Of a DNA stretch of 62,568 bases, positions 53,280 to 62,522 are shown in pieces; position 1 is the stretch's first letter, and the number at the start of each line of letters is the position of its first letter. Origin of the DNA: Planctomycetaceae bacterium (GTDB lineage Bacteria; Planctomycetota; Planctomycetia; Pirellulales; Pirellulaceae); NCBI GenBank assembly GCA_012959465.1, contig DUDC01000161.1, positions 11,964 through 74,531 on the forward strand. Direction: 5' to 3'. The translations under genes and the position numbers were made by a program. The notes under the pieces are model-generated. The model was not told the DNA's origin. It saw only the letters and a program-made list of their open reading frames with translations, and did not search any database.

Positions 53280-53990
53280 ATGAAGATCACCGACATGCGC
53301 TGGCTTGGATTATCGGTACAGGTTGCGATTTGTGTTGTGTTCTCCTGCGCCGTTCATTCATCGGCACAAGACCTGACCGAAGAGGTGGCTGTCCTCGAAG
53401 GACCGAATGCCGCTCTTGAATTTGAGAAGAGCTTTCGAGATCTTGAGAATGCCAAGAAGTCAAAACCCATTCAGCTACAGCAATGCGAGAACATCACGGA
53501 GCTGACGAAGGAGCTGTGGAGCAAAGAGCACGTGTTGGCCGATTTCGAAGAAAATCGCACGCCGGACCAGATAGGAGTGATCGTCTTTCTCAAGACGGAA
53601 TACTGTTGCAGGGGATCACGTCTCTGCGCGGTGACGACAGCGTGCATGGAAAAAAAGTCGACTCCATTGGTCGGTCAATTCCGTGTCTACGCCGGATGGA
53701 TCAAAAACAATGTCGACCACCCCAAGGAAGAGTGGAGCGAGTGGGACAAAGAAGTCATCAAAGAATATGATTTTGTCCAGGGACCCGGTGCCCGGGTTGT
53801 CGTCATGCTGCCGTTGGACGACGGAGAAATCCACGAATCACGAAGCACTGCTACAAAACTAGGATTCGGCAAGAAGACCTTTGAAAAGCACGAAGGCGAA
53901 ACACCGAAACTCAAGAACTGGCTGGAAGACGCGCTCACGCACTTGCCGACCGTGAAGCCGCCGAACCCCGCAGTGCCAGAGGATTCTTAA
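53280..53990 (+). CDS. Exported hypothetical protein with a Cys cluster
   Basis: A 236-residue protein with a signal peptide (LGLSVQVAICVVFSCAVHSS, cleaved near SSA-QD). After a helical, acidic part it has VIVFLKTEYCCRGSRLCAVT and TACMEKK, five Cys within 20 residues (C-C-x5-C-x5-C), which could bind a metal or form disulfides. The remainder (FRVYAGWIKNNVDHP, EWDKEVIKEYDFVQGPGARV, FGKKTFEKHEGETPKLKNWL) is not familiar. The ribosome-binding site AGAGGAG precedes ATG 53280 at the right distance. It diverges from the DapA-like gene and converges on a DUF1501 gene. Confidence 0.7.
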   Translation: MKITDMRWLGLSVQVAICVVFSCAVHSSAQDLTEEVAVLEGPNAALEFEKSFRDLENAKKSKPIQLQQCENITELTKELWSKEHVLADFEENRTPDQIGVIVFLKTEYCCRGSRLCAVTTACMEKKSTPLVGQFRVYAGWIKNNVDHPKEEWSEWDKEVIKEYDFVQGPGARVVVMLPLDDGEIHESRSTATKLGFGKKTFEKHEGETPKLKNWLEDALTHLPTVKPPNPAVPEDS

Positions 53991-54032
53991 CGCCGCTACG
54001 ACGTTCTCGACGTGTGTCCCTAAACCCGATTC

Positions 54033-55412
54033 TCAGGGCAAGACAGAACTGATCGGACGATGTTCTTCTAATGGCGTGAGCAGTTGGCGAGGAATTCCGC
54101 GAGCAAGACGGAGTCGACCAATGTCCAGCAGCAAGTGCATGATCGTGGCCATCAAGTTCTCGACACCGACTGGATCAGAGTGAGGCACGTCGTTCTTCGG
54201 CGCGGATTGGCCAACGATTTGGCCCGTCTTCAGGCCACCGCCAGCCAACAGCAGCGTGCTGAGGTTCGCCCAGTGATCACGACCGGCGAACTTGTTGACC
54301 TTGGGCGTACGTCCAAACTCTCCGGTGATGACGAGCAACACTTTGTCCCGTAGTCCCCGCTCGTCCAGGTCGCTCAAAAATGCGCTAACTGCTTTGTCCA
54401 ACGGACGGCCGAGCATTTCCATGCCAGATGCGAGACTCATGAAGTTATTTCCCGAACCGCCATGCATGTCCCAACCCGAGTTTTGCACTGTGACGAATCC
54501 GCAACCAGCTTCGATCACTCGCCGCGCTAGTAGCATCTGTTTCCCCAACGTGCAGGAGCGAACCTCTTTTTCACCAACGCGATACATACTCGTATCGTAC
54601 CGCTCGACGTTTCGCGGATCCTCTCTCGACAGATCAAGCGCTTCCGTTGCTGAACCGAGTACGACATTAAATGCCTGTTGACGGAATCGGTCCAAGCTGT
54701 CGATCGCATCATGACTGTCGGCGTGCTTCTTAAACCGATCCAGTTGGGCCAGTAGGTGTCGCCGGTCATCGAGTCGACCGTGAGATACGTTCAACGACAT
54801 ATTGTCGATGACTGGGCCTGTTCCGCTCGGATTGAAAGGTGCGTACACCGCTCCCAATTCGTGGGGTTGGGAACCGTCGACGATCCGCTTCTTTGGGTTT
54901 TGAAATCGTCCGATATCGGGCGCGGTGAGCAGTGCCGTTGTCGGCATGCCGGTGACTTGATGATTCGTGCCACGCAATCTCGAATAAACCGTGCCAATTC
55001 CACCCGAGAATACGTCACCCCCGGAGAGTACATAGGGTACGGCGGTGCTGTGGCTACTATCGTTATGGTGAAACGAGCGGACGATAGCGAGCTTGTCGAC
55101 GTGTCGGGCGAGTCTAGGAAACGTGCCGCCCAAAGTGATTCCGGGAATCGCTGTCTTTACCTCACCGGTCATGCTCCGAAATGGGGAAGGAGCACCCATA
55201 TTCGGATTAAATGTCTCGATGTGACTCGGTCCGCCACCGAGGAATAGCAACACGACCGCTTTATCTTGTACGAATCCTCCCGGCTCCGCCTTTGCCTTCA
55301 GCAACGTCGGCAGCGTCAAACCACCCAATCCGAGGCTGCCGATTTTCAACAACTCTCGCCGCGAATAACCGGCACACGTCTTTTGGTGAGGATTCGTTTC
55401 AATCGTCAACAC
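54033..55412 (-). CDS. DUF1501 family exported protein (lone gene)
   Basis: A 459-residue DUF1501 protein. The Tat motif is AGYSRRELLKIGSLGLGG. I start it at GTG 55412 to give (M)LTIETNPHQKTCAG, matching the M-L-T-x opening of the lone DUF1501 at 51750; the open frame extends to a TTG at 55445. Landmarks: AVVLLFLGGGPSHIETFNPN, NSGWDMHGGSGNNFMSLASG, LLVITGEFGRTPKVNKFAGR and DHWANLSTLLLAGGGLKTGQ. No DUF1549 gene is adjacent. It and the 50464 gene are closest relatives within the window by eye. Function unknown. Confidence 0.87.
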   Translation of the reverse strand: MLTIETNPHQKTCAGYSRRELLKIGSLGLGGLTLPTLLKAKAEPGGFVQDKAVVLLFLGGGPSHIETFNPNMGAPSPFRSMTGEVKTAIPGITLGGTFPRLARHVDKLAIVRSFHHNDSSHSTAVPYVLSGGDVFSGGIGTVYSRLRGTNHQVTGMPTTALLTAPDIGRFQNPKKRIVDGSQPHELGAVYAPFNPSGTGPVIDNMSLNVSHGRLDDRRHLLAQLDRFKKHADSHDAIDSLDRFRQQAFNVVLGSATEALDLSREDPRNVERYDTSMYRVGEKEVRSCTLGKQMLLARRVIEAGCGFVTVQNSGWDMHGGSGNNFMSLASGMEMLGRPLDKAVSAFLSDLDERGLRDKVLLVITGEFGRTPKVNKFAGRDHWANLSTLLLAGGGLKTGQIVGQSAPKNDVPHSDPVGVENLMATIMHLLLDIGRLRLARGIPRQLLTPLEEHRPISSVLP

Positions 55413-55547
55413 GACATTGTTCCATTGTGCTGGATTGTCATCCAACGCGACTAGAGAGATCAGATCTCCATCGCACTTGAGTGATTTTATCGGACGCGAG
55501 ACGGGGCTTGCAAGGACAATTGGAAACGGTGGTGCTGGCGAGACTTT

Positions 55548-57233
55548 CTATTCCGTGAAATGGTGCTTACCCGCTACCGGTCGGACCATGAGATTCGCGA
55601 TAAGTGCCAGACCGAGCAGCGCAGCCATGAGGTACATTGTAGAGTTATAGAGTGTACTTGAAGGATCGACGGTCCCTGGCGGCGCGCATTCCATCAGTCC
55701 AGCAATCGTAACGACATTGTTTTGGACCAACGTGTCGAGCTGACTAAAGGGAGCGCCAAACGCCTCGCGAAATCGTTGCGGATCGACTTGCATGGCCAGG
55801 TCGTGAATTCCGGACAAGACGGAACGCTCTCGAAACCAGGTGATGGCCCACGGCCCCAGTACGCCGGCAACGCTCCAGGCGGTCAACAGCCGTCCGTGAA
55901 TCCCACCCACAAATCGCGTCCCGAACAGATCGGCCAGATAGGCCGGTATTGTCGCAAACCCGCCTCCATACATGGTGAATATGATCATGGTGACCGCATA
56001 GAAGACCACCAACCAGACAACGGCCGGCGCAACACTCATCCGATAAGCCGAAAAAGGTACGGCTAAATAGAGGACAATCCCCAGAACGAAAAACACGGAA
56101 TAGGTGTTTTGACGACCCAAATAATCGGAGGCACTCGCCCAGAAAAAACGGCCCACCATGTTGAAGACGCTGATCATCAACACGTAGGTGGCCGCGAAAC
56201 GCGCGTCAACGATGTCTGGCAACGTTGACCCGAAGATGTCCGTGATCATTGTCTTGGCGACGCCGAGAACACCGATGCCAGCGGACACATTGAAACAGAG
56301 CACGATCCACAACAAATAGAACTGCGGCGTTCTCACCGCCCGATCGATTGCGACATCGCGAGAACTGATCAGGCCTCTTGCCGATTTCTCATGACGCGGC
56401 TCGTCCCAGTGCTTTGGTTTCCAACCATCCGGCGGTACGCGATACGAAAACGCCGCGAACAACATTACGACAAAATAGACTATTCCGAGTACGAAGAACG
56501 CTTGGGCCACACCAGTTCGACCCGTTCCAGCGACGTAAACACCTGCCGGACCCTGGACTAGCATTTGTCCGACGTCGTTCGCACCGACAACGACCACCTC
56601 GGCGAGTCGTCCGGAGACGTCAGCAAAGCGTCGCCCCGCCTCGGTCTTCAGTACCACATCGGCGACGGGACCGAGGTAATCCGGCGCGCGATAGAATGAT
56701 CGAATCAGAAACTCCTTCAACGGAGCTCCAATCATGGCTCCGCCACCAAATCCCATGATGGCCATCCCAGCGGCCATGCCGCGGCGGTCCGGAAACCAGT
56801 GGATCAAGGTGCTGACCGGAGAGACGTAACCGAGACCCAACCCGCAACCGCCAATGACGCCATATCCCAAATAGAGTAGCCAGAGTTGGTGGGTGAGAAT
56901 CCCAAACCCACCGATGATAAATCCGCCGCCCCAACAAAAAGCGGCGACCGTTCCCACCAGCCGCGGCCCAACCCGTTCCAACCACCGGCCGGCGACGGCC
57001 GCGGACAGACCGAGACAGACGATCGCGACGGTGAAGATCCACACGACCTGAGAGAGTGTCCAGTCGTCGGCCGCGCTGGCAGCGACGCCGTGCACCCTGA
57101 CCAGCGCGGGGTTAAAGATACTCCAAGCGTAGACCGAGCCGATACAAAGGTGGATTGCCATCGATGCCGGAGGGATTTTCCAACGATTGAATCCCGGCTC
57201 GGCAACAATATGCTCTTTCGTGAGTCCAATCAC
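55548..57233 (-). CDS. OFA-type major facilitator transporter
   Basis: A 561-residue MFS protein of the oxalate/formate antiporter-like group. The start, IPPASMAIHLCIGSVYAWSI followed by FNPAL, is diagnostic of that group (x-x-x-G-x-x-Y-A-W-S-V-F). Further spans and loops: VVWIFTVAIVCLGLSAAVAG, YVSPVSTLIHWFPDRRGMAA, GMAIMGFGGGAMIGAPL, and WASASDYLGRQNTYSVFFVL, carrying the second MFS loop motif. A long central insert (about residues 180-280) is larger than usual. OFA proteins exchange small mono- or dicarboxylates; the substrate here is unknown. The gene stands between a lone DUF1501 and a PHP-like gene, all on the minus strand. Confidence 0.83.
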   Translation of the reverse strand: MIGLTKEHIVAEPGFNRWKIPPASMAIHLCIGSVYAWSIFNPALVRVHGVAASAADDWTLSQVVWIFTVAIVCLGLSAAVAGRWLERVGPRLVGTVAAFCWGGGFIIGGFGILTHQLWLLYLGYGVIGGCGLGLGYVSPVSTLIHWFPDRRGMAAGMAIMGFGGGAMIGAPLKEFLIRSFYRAPDYLGPVADVVLKTEAGRRFADVSGRLAEVVVVGANDVGQMLVQGPAGVYVAGTGRTGVAQAFFVLGIVYFVVMLFAAFSYRVPPDGWKPKHWDEPRHEKSARGLISSRDVAIDRAVRTPQFYLLWIVLCFNVSAGIGVLGVAKTMITDIFGSTLPDIVDARFAATYVLMISVFNMVGRFFWASASDYLGRQNTYSVFFVLGIVLYLAVPFSAYRMSVAPAVVWLVVFYAVTMIIFTMYGGGFATIPAYLADLFGTRFVGGIHGRLLTAWSVAGVLGPWAITWFRERSVLSGIHDLAMQVDPQRFREAFGAPFSQLDTLVQNNVVTIAGLMECAPPGTVDPSSTLYNSTMYLMAALLGLALIANLMVRPVAGKHHFTE

Positions 57234-57324
57234 AATCGTCTCGCTTGGTTAGCTCAAATCCCAGTGCCGAGATTTTGACCATCTCACGCGTCTGGGTCAA
57301 ATCTCCGCGGGCTGTTCCCTCGGC

Positions 57325-57402
57325 TTAGTCGAATTCGTGGGATTTACCCCACCGGCCCTGTGTCGGTGCGGCTTACGATTTTCAGCCGTAAGTCAGCAGA
57401 CC
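57325..57402 (+). repeat. 79-bp dispersed intergenic repeat, copy 2
   Basis: About 80% identical by eye to 27326-27404, same orientation. The hairpin ACCGGC-CCTGT-GTCGGT keeps its stem through a G-U pair where copy 1 has G-C. It ends AAGTCAGCAGACC, 9 bases before the stop of the PHP-like gene. Confidence 0.72.
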
Positions 57403-57410
57403 GCTAGCAC

Positions 57411-59561
57411 CTATGGATCAATCCAAATGGGCTGAGTGAATGCTCCGTTTGCGGCAATGTCCCAAACCTCCAAACGAGCCCAACGACGACCTCTCAAGTC
57501 CAGTTGGATTCGAAGCGTGCGCTCGTCGAACTCAGGAGAGTTTGACAGGTCGATTCGCTCTCGATAGACACGATCGCCGTCCCCGCTGATCACTTCAGCG
57601 AAGCTGAGGGGAAACGTCCCTTCCATCTTCACCACTGCCTTAGAGCGTTTTCCGGCGACGAGTGTGAGAGTCTCTCCACTGCGTTTTCCGTCGATCTCGA
57701 ATTCGGGGATGAGCACCTCACCAGTGGTGACGAAGAAACGACCCCCACGCAACGCTTCGAGGATCGGCTGCCAGCCATCTTGAAACTTCGGTAGTTCGTC
57801 CAGTTGCAAATAATTGACGTTGATGTGCCCGTACAACTCATGTGTATGATCGATCTTAAAAACATCCACCTCACCCAAAATGTACTTGACGCTTTGTTGC
57901 GAGTCAGACGAGACGGCCCAATTGGCCATATCGTCGAGTAGGTCAAGAACTCTCATGCCGATCTTCGGTCTTGATAAATCGGCGGGCATCGCTTTCCAGG
58001 CGGCACCCAGAAACCGATCGGAAAGAAAGAACGGCTCGCGATTATGCTTGTCCGGGTAACCGTGCGATCCCTTGATACGGGCGTGCGCGGTCCATGCTAA
58101 GCCCTGTTCTTGCTCGAGTAACCGATGCATCTCCACAGCGTTGCCAACTCGATAAACACGACCGTATTGCGGGTGCTCCTCGACAAATGGTTCACCCTCT
58201 TTCCGACCCATGATCCAATAAACCTCATGGGGGAAAAAACTCATCCAGTGACCACCGAGATGAACGTTGGGCTCCTCGCCGGGAAGCAAGAGAAACCGAT
58301 CACTAGAAAGTCGTTGACACTCGCGGTGCATCAGCTCAAGTTGTGGCAGTCGCTTGGGTCCTTGATCTCGGGGGTTGCCATCGCCGTGAAACTCGGCCAA
58401 GTGAACTATGTTCAAACCCATATTTTGAAACACCGAAACGAAGTCCGGCACGTTGTCAACATTCTGACCGGCCGATCTGCGCTTCATGACGTCCATTGTG
58501 TGAGCGACATGGTAGTGGCTTGAAAACGTCTGAAAACCGTCGATGGCCTTGAATCGATCATTGCGAGTGTAGCGCAGGACGTGCTCGAGCGCTCCGCTGG
58601 CGCCAAGGCGGCTGATCAGCAGGAACATCCCCATTCGCTGTTCGGTTCCCTTTGGAGCGTTGAACCAAGGGACATATCTCTGGTCGCCTTGGGGGTGTTG
58701 CCGAATGCCAATGCCAAATCTCTTCTCGCCGTGAAATTCGAATCCGGCCCAGTTGAATTTTAGGTTCGTCGAATTGTCCAGTGGAAAGAAAAACTGATGT
58801 GGTGAGGGAAAGACAGCGACAGAACCAGCGTTCTCGCGCGACGCCACAACAGCTCGATGTTTGGCTGCCAACGCCGGTTCACCTCGGATCGTTTCCGGGG
58901 CGCGAACTCGCAAATCACCTTCGACATCCCGCCAGGCAACTTGCTCCCACTTGTTAGCACTTGCCGCAAGTCCGGCATCGTAGAGAATGGCACGTCGGTC
59001 CTGCGTCGTCTGCATTACCGCGTCGACCTTAATCAACGGACTGCCGGCGAACACTTGGAACTCCAATCGTCCATGGAATTGGCCGGCGGTCAATTCGTCG
59101 ATCTCGACGACTGCCCGGGTACGGCTGCTTCGCATCCGCACTTGTCGCGGTTCCAGCTGCGCCTGATGTGTCTTGTAAGGTCGCCGGTCAACGTGATCAA
59201 AAAAAACGACCCAACCGTCTGTTTTGATTCCCTGTCGCGATCCCACCGTTAGAAAAAACGTCGGATCGACATCCTCCATGATCAATGCTCGTCCAGCATT
59301 CTTGGAAATCGCAATCGACTCGATAAGTGGCCGTTGCCCATCCAATCGAAGAACAAGATCACCGAAGGACCCGTCCTCATCAATCGGCCAGTGGACCTTT
59401 ATTCGGCCGCCGTCCATAGTCAGTTGCACCAGCGAATCCGATTCCAGTTCCGATTTGTCGACGGCTACTGTCTGTCCGGTCGCACAATTCAATGCAAGAA
59501 CCAACCAGACAACGCCGATCATCAGTCGACAAACGGAGTTACGACCTATCACTTGACGCAT
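57411..59561 (-). CDS. Exported PHP-like (CehA/McbA-type) protein
   Basis: A 716-residue protein with a signal peptide (LMIGVVWLVLALNCATGQ). The N-terminal 300 residues are beta-rich. From about residue 370 it reads HYHVAHTMDVMKRR, VHLAEFHGDGN, LLLPGEEPNVHLGGHWMSFF, LAWTAHARIKGSHG and VFKIDHTHELYGH, a His/Asp/Glu-rich run like the PHP metallo-hydrolase folds of the CehA/McbA type, though the standard PHP first motif (H-x-H) is only partly visible as HYH. It could be a secreted metal-dependent hydrolase of an unknown ester or phosphate. ATG 59561 is preferred (signal peptide starts there) over the open frame to 59654. The OFA transporter lies downstream. Confidence 0.65.
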   Translation of the reverse strand: MRQVIGRNSVCRLMIGVVWLVLALNCATGQTVAVDKSELESDSLVQLTMDGGRIKVHWPIDEDGSFGDLVLRLDGQRPLIESIAISKNAGRALIMEDVDPTFFLTVGSRQGIKTDGWVVFFDHVDRRPYKTHQAQLEPRQVRMRSSRTRAVVEIDELTAGQFHGRLEFQVFAGSPLIKVDAVMQTTQDRRAILYDAGLAASANKWEQVAWRDVEGDLRVRAPETIRGEPALAAKHRAVVASRENAGSVAVFPSPHQFFFPLDNSTNLKFNWAGFEFHGEKRFGIGIRQHPQGDQRYVPWFNAPKGTEQRMGMFLLISRLGASGALEHVLRYTRNDRFKAIDGFQTFSSHYHVAHTMDVMKRRSAGQNVDNVPDFVSVFQNMGLNIVHLAEFHGDGNPRDQGPKRLPQLELMHRECQRLSSDRFLLLPGEEPNVHLGGHWMSFFPHEVYWIMGRKEGEPFVEEHPQYGRVYRVGNAVEMHRLLEQEQGLAWTAHARIKGSHGYPDKHNREPFFLSDRFLGAAWKAMPADLSRPKIGMRVLDLLDDMANWAVSSDSQQSVKYILGEVDVFKIDHTHELYGHINVNYLQLDELPKFQDGWQPILEALRGGRFFVTTGEVLIPEFEIDGKRSGETLTLVAGKRSKAVVKMEGTFPLSFAEVISGDGDRVYRERIDLSNSPEFDERTLRIQLDLRGRRWARLEVWDIAANGAFTQPIWIDP

Positions 59562-59868
59562 TGTGAATGCCCTTTTTTTATGACAACGGACTGATTGTCG
59601 TCGGTACGTTGTGAGCGCAAGGAGAAGTGTAAGCGAGGGACGGCGCAAGGACAAATTGTCGCGTTCCCGTTCGGGCTACGTTTCACATCTCTCGCTAACA
59701 CTTCGGGGTGCGAAGCTGATCGTAAGGGTGTCTATCATCGCGTGGTCGCTCAAATCGAATTCACGACGTGACCTCTTGACGGGGTCATCAGACTCCCAAT
59801 ACTCAAGTGCCAGTCGCCGGAAGAGGACGTGGAGCTGGATTGCACCAACTTAAATCGGAGCTTAGAGC
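59562..59868. other. Divergent intergenic region with a repeat copy
   Basis: About 300 bases between the divergent starts 59561 (-) and 59869 (+). It should hold both promoters. It contains CTCGCTAACACTTCGGGGTGC at 59689-59715, a relative of the repeats at 42340 and 52011, and the fragment CCCGTTCGGGCTACG at about 59666-59680. No gene is seen. Confidence 0.5.
59689..59715 (-). repeat. 'NPTRKRG'-type intergenic repeat, third copy (degenerate)
   Basis: TCTCGCTAACACTTCGGGG with TGCGAAGC following, 16 or so positions shared with the 52011 copy. More degenerate than the other two. Confidence 0.55.
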
Positions 59869-60486
59869 ATGAAACTGGTCGTAGCCAGTCGCAACGCGAA
59901 GAAGAGTATTGAATTGGAAAAACTTCTCTCACCGTTGGGGGTCCATGTCGAATCTGTTACATCGTACCCAGACGCGCCAGACGTCGAGGAAACAGGTACA
60001 ACGTTTGCTGAAAACGCTGCTTTAAAAGCTACCGAGGTGGCTCAGTTCCTCGACATGTGGGTGATCGCCGACGACAGTGGGCTTGAAGTGGACCATCTCG
60101 ACGGAACGCCTGGAGTTTATTCCGCTCGTTACGCTGGTGAGAACGCAAGCGATCCAGAAAACAACGCCAAGTTGCTCCGGGAGTTAGAGGGCGTGCCGGC
60201 CGAAAGGCGAGGCGCGCAGTTTGTATGTCACTTGGCCGTGAGTGATCCGAATGGACAAGTGCGTTTGACGGCCGATGGGAAGTGCCGAGGCAAGATTCTG
60301 ACCAGCGAGGAGGGAAACGGCGGATTTGGGTACGATCCACTTTTCCTACTGCCTGAGTACCACCAAACTTTTGGGCAGTTATCACCCGTCGTTAAGTCCG
60401 TGCTTAGTCACCGCGCAAGAGCGATGGCCAGACTGTTGCTCCAATTCCCAACATTGCAACGCACCTGGCTCGAGGACTCGGCGTAG
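59869..60486 (+). CDS. rdgB: RdgB/HAM1-type non-canonical purine NTP pyrophosphatase
   Basis: A 205-residue Ham1/RdgB enzyme, which hydrolyses ITP, dITP and XTP to monophosphates and so keeps deaminated bases out of DNA and RNA. The start MKLVVASRNAKKSIELEKLL has the S/T-x-N-x-x-K nucleotide motif. EETGTTFAENAALKA, VIADDSGLEVDHL and GVYSARYAGENASDPENN hold the metal- and purine-binding residues, and GNGGFGYDPLFLLPEY, FGQLSPVVKSVLSHRARAM is the conserved end (SHR). Length is normal for the family. GGAG lies just upstream of ATG 59869. A DinB-fold gene follows 67 bases on, same strand. Confidence 0.92.
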   Translation: MKLVVASRNAKKSIELEKLLSPLGVHVESVTSYPDAPDVEETGTTFAENAALKATEVAQFLDMWVIADDSGLEVDHLDGTPGVYSARYAGENASDPENNAKLLRELEGVPAERRGAQFVCHLAVSDPNGQVRLTADGKCRGKILTSEEGNGGFGYDPLFLLPEYHQTFGQLSPVVKSVLSHRARAMARLLLQFPTLQRTWLEDSA

Positions 60487-60553
60487 ACTTTTGGTTAATG
60501 CCCAAATGCGGCCTTGGAAATCTCAACTGCCAAACATTCTGGCGAGGAAAAAC

Positions 60554-61081
60554 ATGGCAAACTATATCGGAAACATGATTGCTAACAGCGGTACGCTTGC
60601 TATGGGATACGCGGAAGGACTCTTGAAGGGTATTCCGGCGGAACACTTCGCTCGCTTTGCAAGTCCGGGCGGACAAGTCGTGCATTCGAACCACGCGGCT
60701 TTCATCATCGGACATTTGGGGCTGTACGGTCATCAGATGGTCGAAGAACTCGGAGGTCCATTGGCCGCCGATACGATCCCCACGCGGTTTGCTGAACTGT
60801 TTTCCAAGACGGCAACGTGCGACGACGACAGGGACGGTTCGCGTTACCCCTCCCCCACGGAAATCACCGACGTTTTTTTCACGGGTTACCGCGCCGCAAT
60901 CGATGCACTCCGCAATACGGATGACGAGTTGTTATGTGGCGAGAATCCGTCGGATGGCCCGATCAAGAAACGATTTCCGACGTTGGGTGGACTGCACGGA
61001 TTCTACATGGGCGGTCACGTGATGATGCACCTCGGCCAACTTAGCGCATTTCGTCGGATGCTCGGTCTGAAACCGGCTTGA
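60554..61081 (+). CDS. DinB-fold protein
   Basis: A 175-residue four-helix DinB/YfiT-type protein. Key text: NHAAFIIGHLGLYGHQMVEE and LHGFYMGGHVMMHLGQLSAF RRM, with His residues at helix positions that bind a metal in this fold. Some relatives are bacillithiol or mycothiol transferases; the rest have no known activity. ATG 60554 is chosen because GAGGAA lies 7 bases upstream and the first helix begins there; the longer open frame (60326) overlaps rdgB. It probably shares the rdgB transcript. Confidence 0.75.
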   Translation: MANYIGNMIANSGTLAMGYAEGLLKGIPAEHFARFASPGGQVVHSNHAAFIIGHLGLYGHQMVEELGGPLAADTIPTRFAELFSKTATCDDDRDGSRYPSPTEITDVFFTGYRAAIDALRNTDDELLCGENPSDGPIKKRFPTLGGLHGFYMGGHVMMHLGQLSAFRRMLGLKPA

Positions 61082-61243
61082 GCGTACGGTTCCCTGACAA
61101 ATTTGTTCGGCGGCCGCGAGCCGACGGCGCGACACTTCCGATTTGACGACAACCGCTCCGGCTCGCTACAAGTGGGGGTTGGGGTGTTCATACTGAGTCG
61201 ACCGCCCAATCACTCCAATCTCCCGCGATTTTGAAAGCTCCGG

Positions 61244-62401
61244 ATGCCCACTTTCCGTGATTGCCGTCGCCACCAGGGGTTTACGTTGGTCGAGTTGCTA
61301 GTGGTTATCTCGATCATCGGCATGCTGATGGCGTTGCTGTTGCCAGCCGTTCAAGCGGCGCGTGAGGCGGCCAGGAATTTGCAATGTAAGAACCGGCTGC
61401 GGCAGCTGACCTTGGCCACAATGCATTTCGAGGAACGGCATGGCAGGTTTCCGTATTACCATACCGTGTTCCCTGGGGCGGTCCCTCAGTCAGGTGGCAC
61501 AGGCCCCGAGACCAATCGTCCAGGCCCACCAAAACATGCCGGCTGGTTGCCGCAGATCAGCGCTTACTTGGATGACAAGCCGCTGTTTGAAATATGGAAT
61601 GATGAAAAAATCGCCTACAACGATCCGGACCTTTATCCCTACATGCCCGTCTTGGTCTGCCCGAGCACCGGCAGTCAACAGATGTCACGTGCACCCTATG
61701 GGGCCACGAATTCCTTTGTTGTCAACGCTGGCTTTTATCCTCGCAAGGAAGGTTGTATCGCGTGCACCCGCTCTCGAGATCACGCTCCATACAACACCGA
61801 TGCCTATTTCGTGACGCCAGGGTTGGCGGCGCGTTCAGCCAACGGCTTATTTCACGATGCGTCAATCGGTGTACATTCGGGAATGCGGGACGTCCGTGAC
61901 GGGTCTAGCCACACGCTGATGTTTGCGGAAAACTTGCAGGCGGGAATGTGGAATGATGTCTTTCATCCTGTTACGAAGCAATACGACGTGCGGAGCGCCA
62001 AACAGAAAATAGTCATGGTCTGGATGTACTCAAACCATAGCGATGATGATCCGGTCAGTCCGTCTCGAACACCTGGCCATTACAATCAACTGATTCCGAT
62101 CCGAAGCGACGAACATATCGTCCACCCACACCGGCCGATCCCTTGCGGATGCACGACTCCGCAAGTCCTCGTCAACGGGCTACTCGAGCGGATCCACGGT
62201 GGGACGTTCGATACGGCTCGTCCGTCGAGCTTCCACCCGGGAGTGGCAAATGTCTCATTTGCGGACGGCCACATCGGTACCCTTTCAGATGGCCTGCGTT
62301 ACAACGTCTACCAATGTCTGATGACTCCGCAGACCCGGCGATCCGACATGCCGTGGAATCGATTCCGCGCCGACGAAAACGACTTCGTCCATGTCAATTA
62401 G
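61244..62401 (+). CDS. DUF1559 pilin-like exported protein
   Basis: A 385-residue protein with a type IV pilin-like N-terminus: [20 protein letters not shown], with the prepilin cleavage G-F and Glu at mature position 5, then [20 protein letters not shown]. The body carries DUF1559 features and the C-terminal H-x9-DG motif in [23 protein letters not shown]1559 proteins are numerous in planctomycetes and thought to be secreted through a type II/type IV pilin pathway; their function is unknown. This one seems complete. The next gene is on the other strand. Confidence 0.9.
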   Translation: MPTFRDCRRHQGFTLVELLVVISIIGMLMALLLPAVQAAREAARNLQCKNRLRQLTLATMHFEERHGRFPYYHTVFPGAVPQSGGTGPETNRPGPPKHAGWLPQISAYLDDKPLFEIWNDEKIAYNDPDLYPYMPVLVCPSTGSQQMSRAPYGATNSFVVNAGFYPRKEGCIACTRSRDHAPYNTDAYFVTPGLAARSANGLFHDASIGVHSGMRDVRDGSSHTLMFAENLQAGMWNDVFHPVTKQYDVRSAKQKIVMVWMYSNHSDDDPVSPSRTPGHYNQLIPIRSDEHIVHPHRPIPCGCTTPQVLVNGLLERIHGGTFDTARPSSFHPGVANVSFADGHIGTLSDGLRYNVYQCLMTPQTRRSDMPWNRFRADENDFVHVN

Positions 62402-62464
62402 ACTTCTGTCGTAACCCAGCGAGCAAGCACTTGTCATTCGCGGCAGACGAAAGCGAGTTGCGAC

Positions 62465-62498
62465 AAAAAAAGGGACTTGGATATTGATCCAAGTCCCT
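62465..62498 (-). terminator. Intrinsic terminator for the minus-strand gene ending at 62523
   Basis: A perfect 12-bp stem AGGGACTTGGAT (62471-62482) and ATCCAAGTCCCT (62487-62498) with loop ATTG. On the minus strand it is followed by a run of seven T (complement of AAAAAAA at 62465-62471). It starts about 25 bases below the stop codon. The structure is as good a textbook case as the window holds. Confidence 0.88.
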
Positions 62499-62522
62499 CT
62501 TGAAGTTCGTTCGTCGAGCGTG

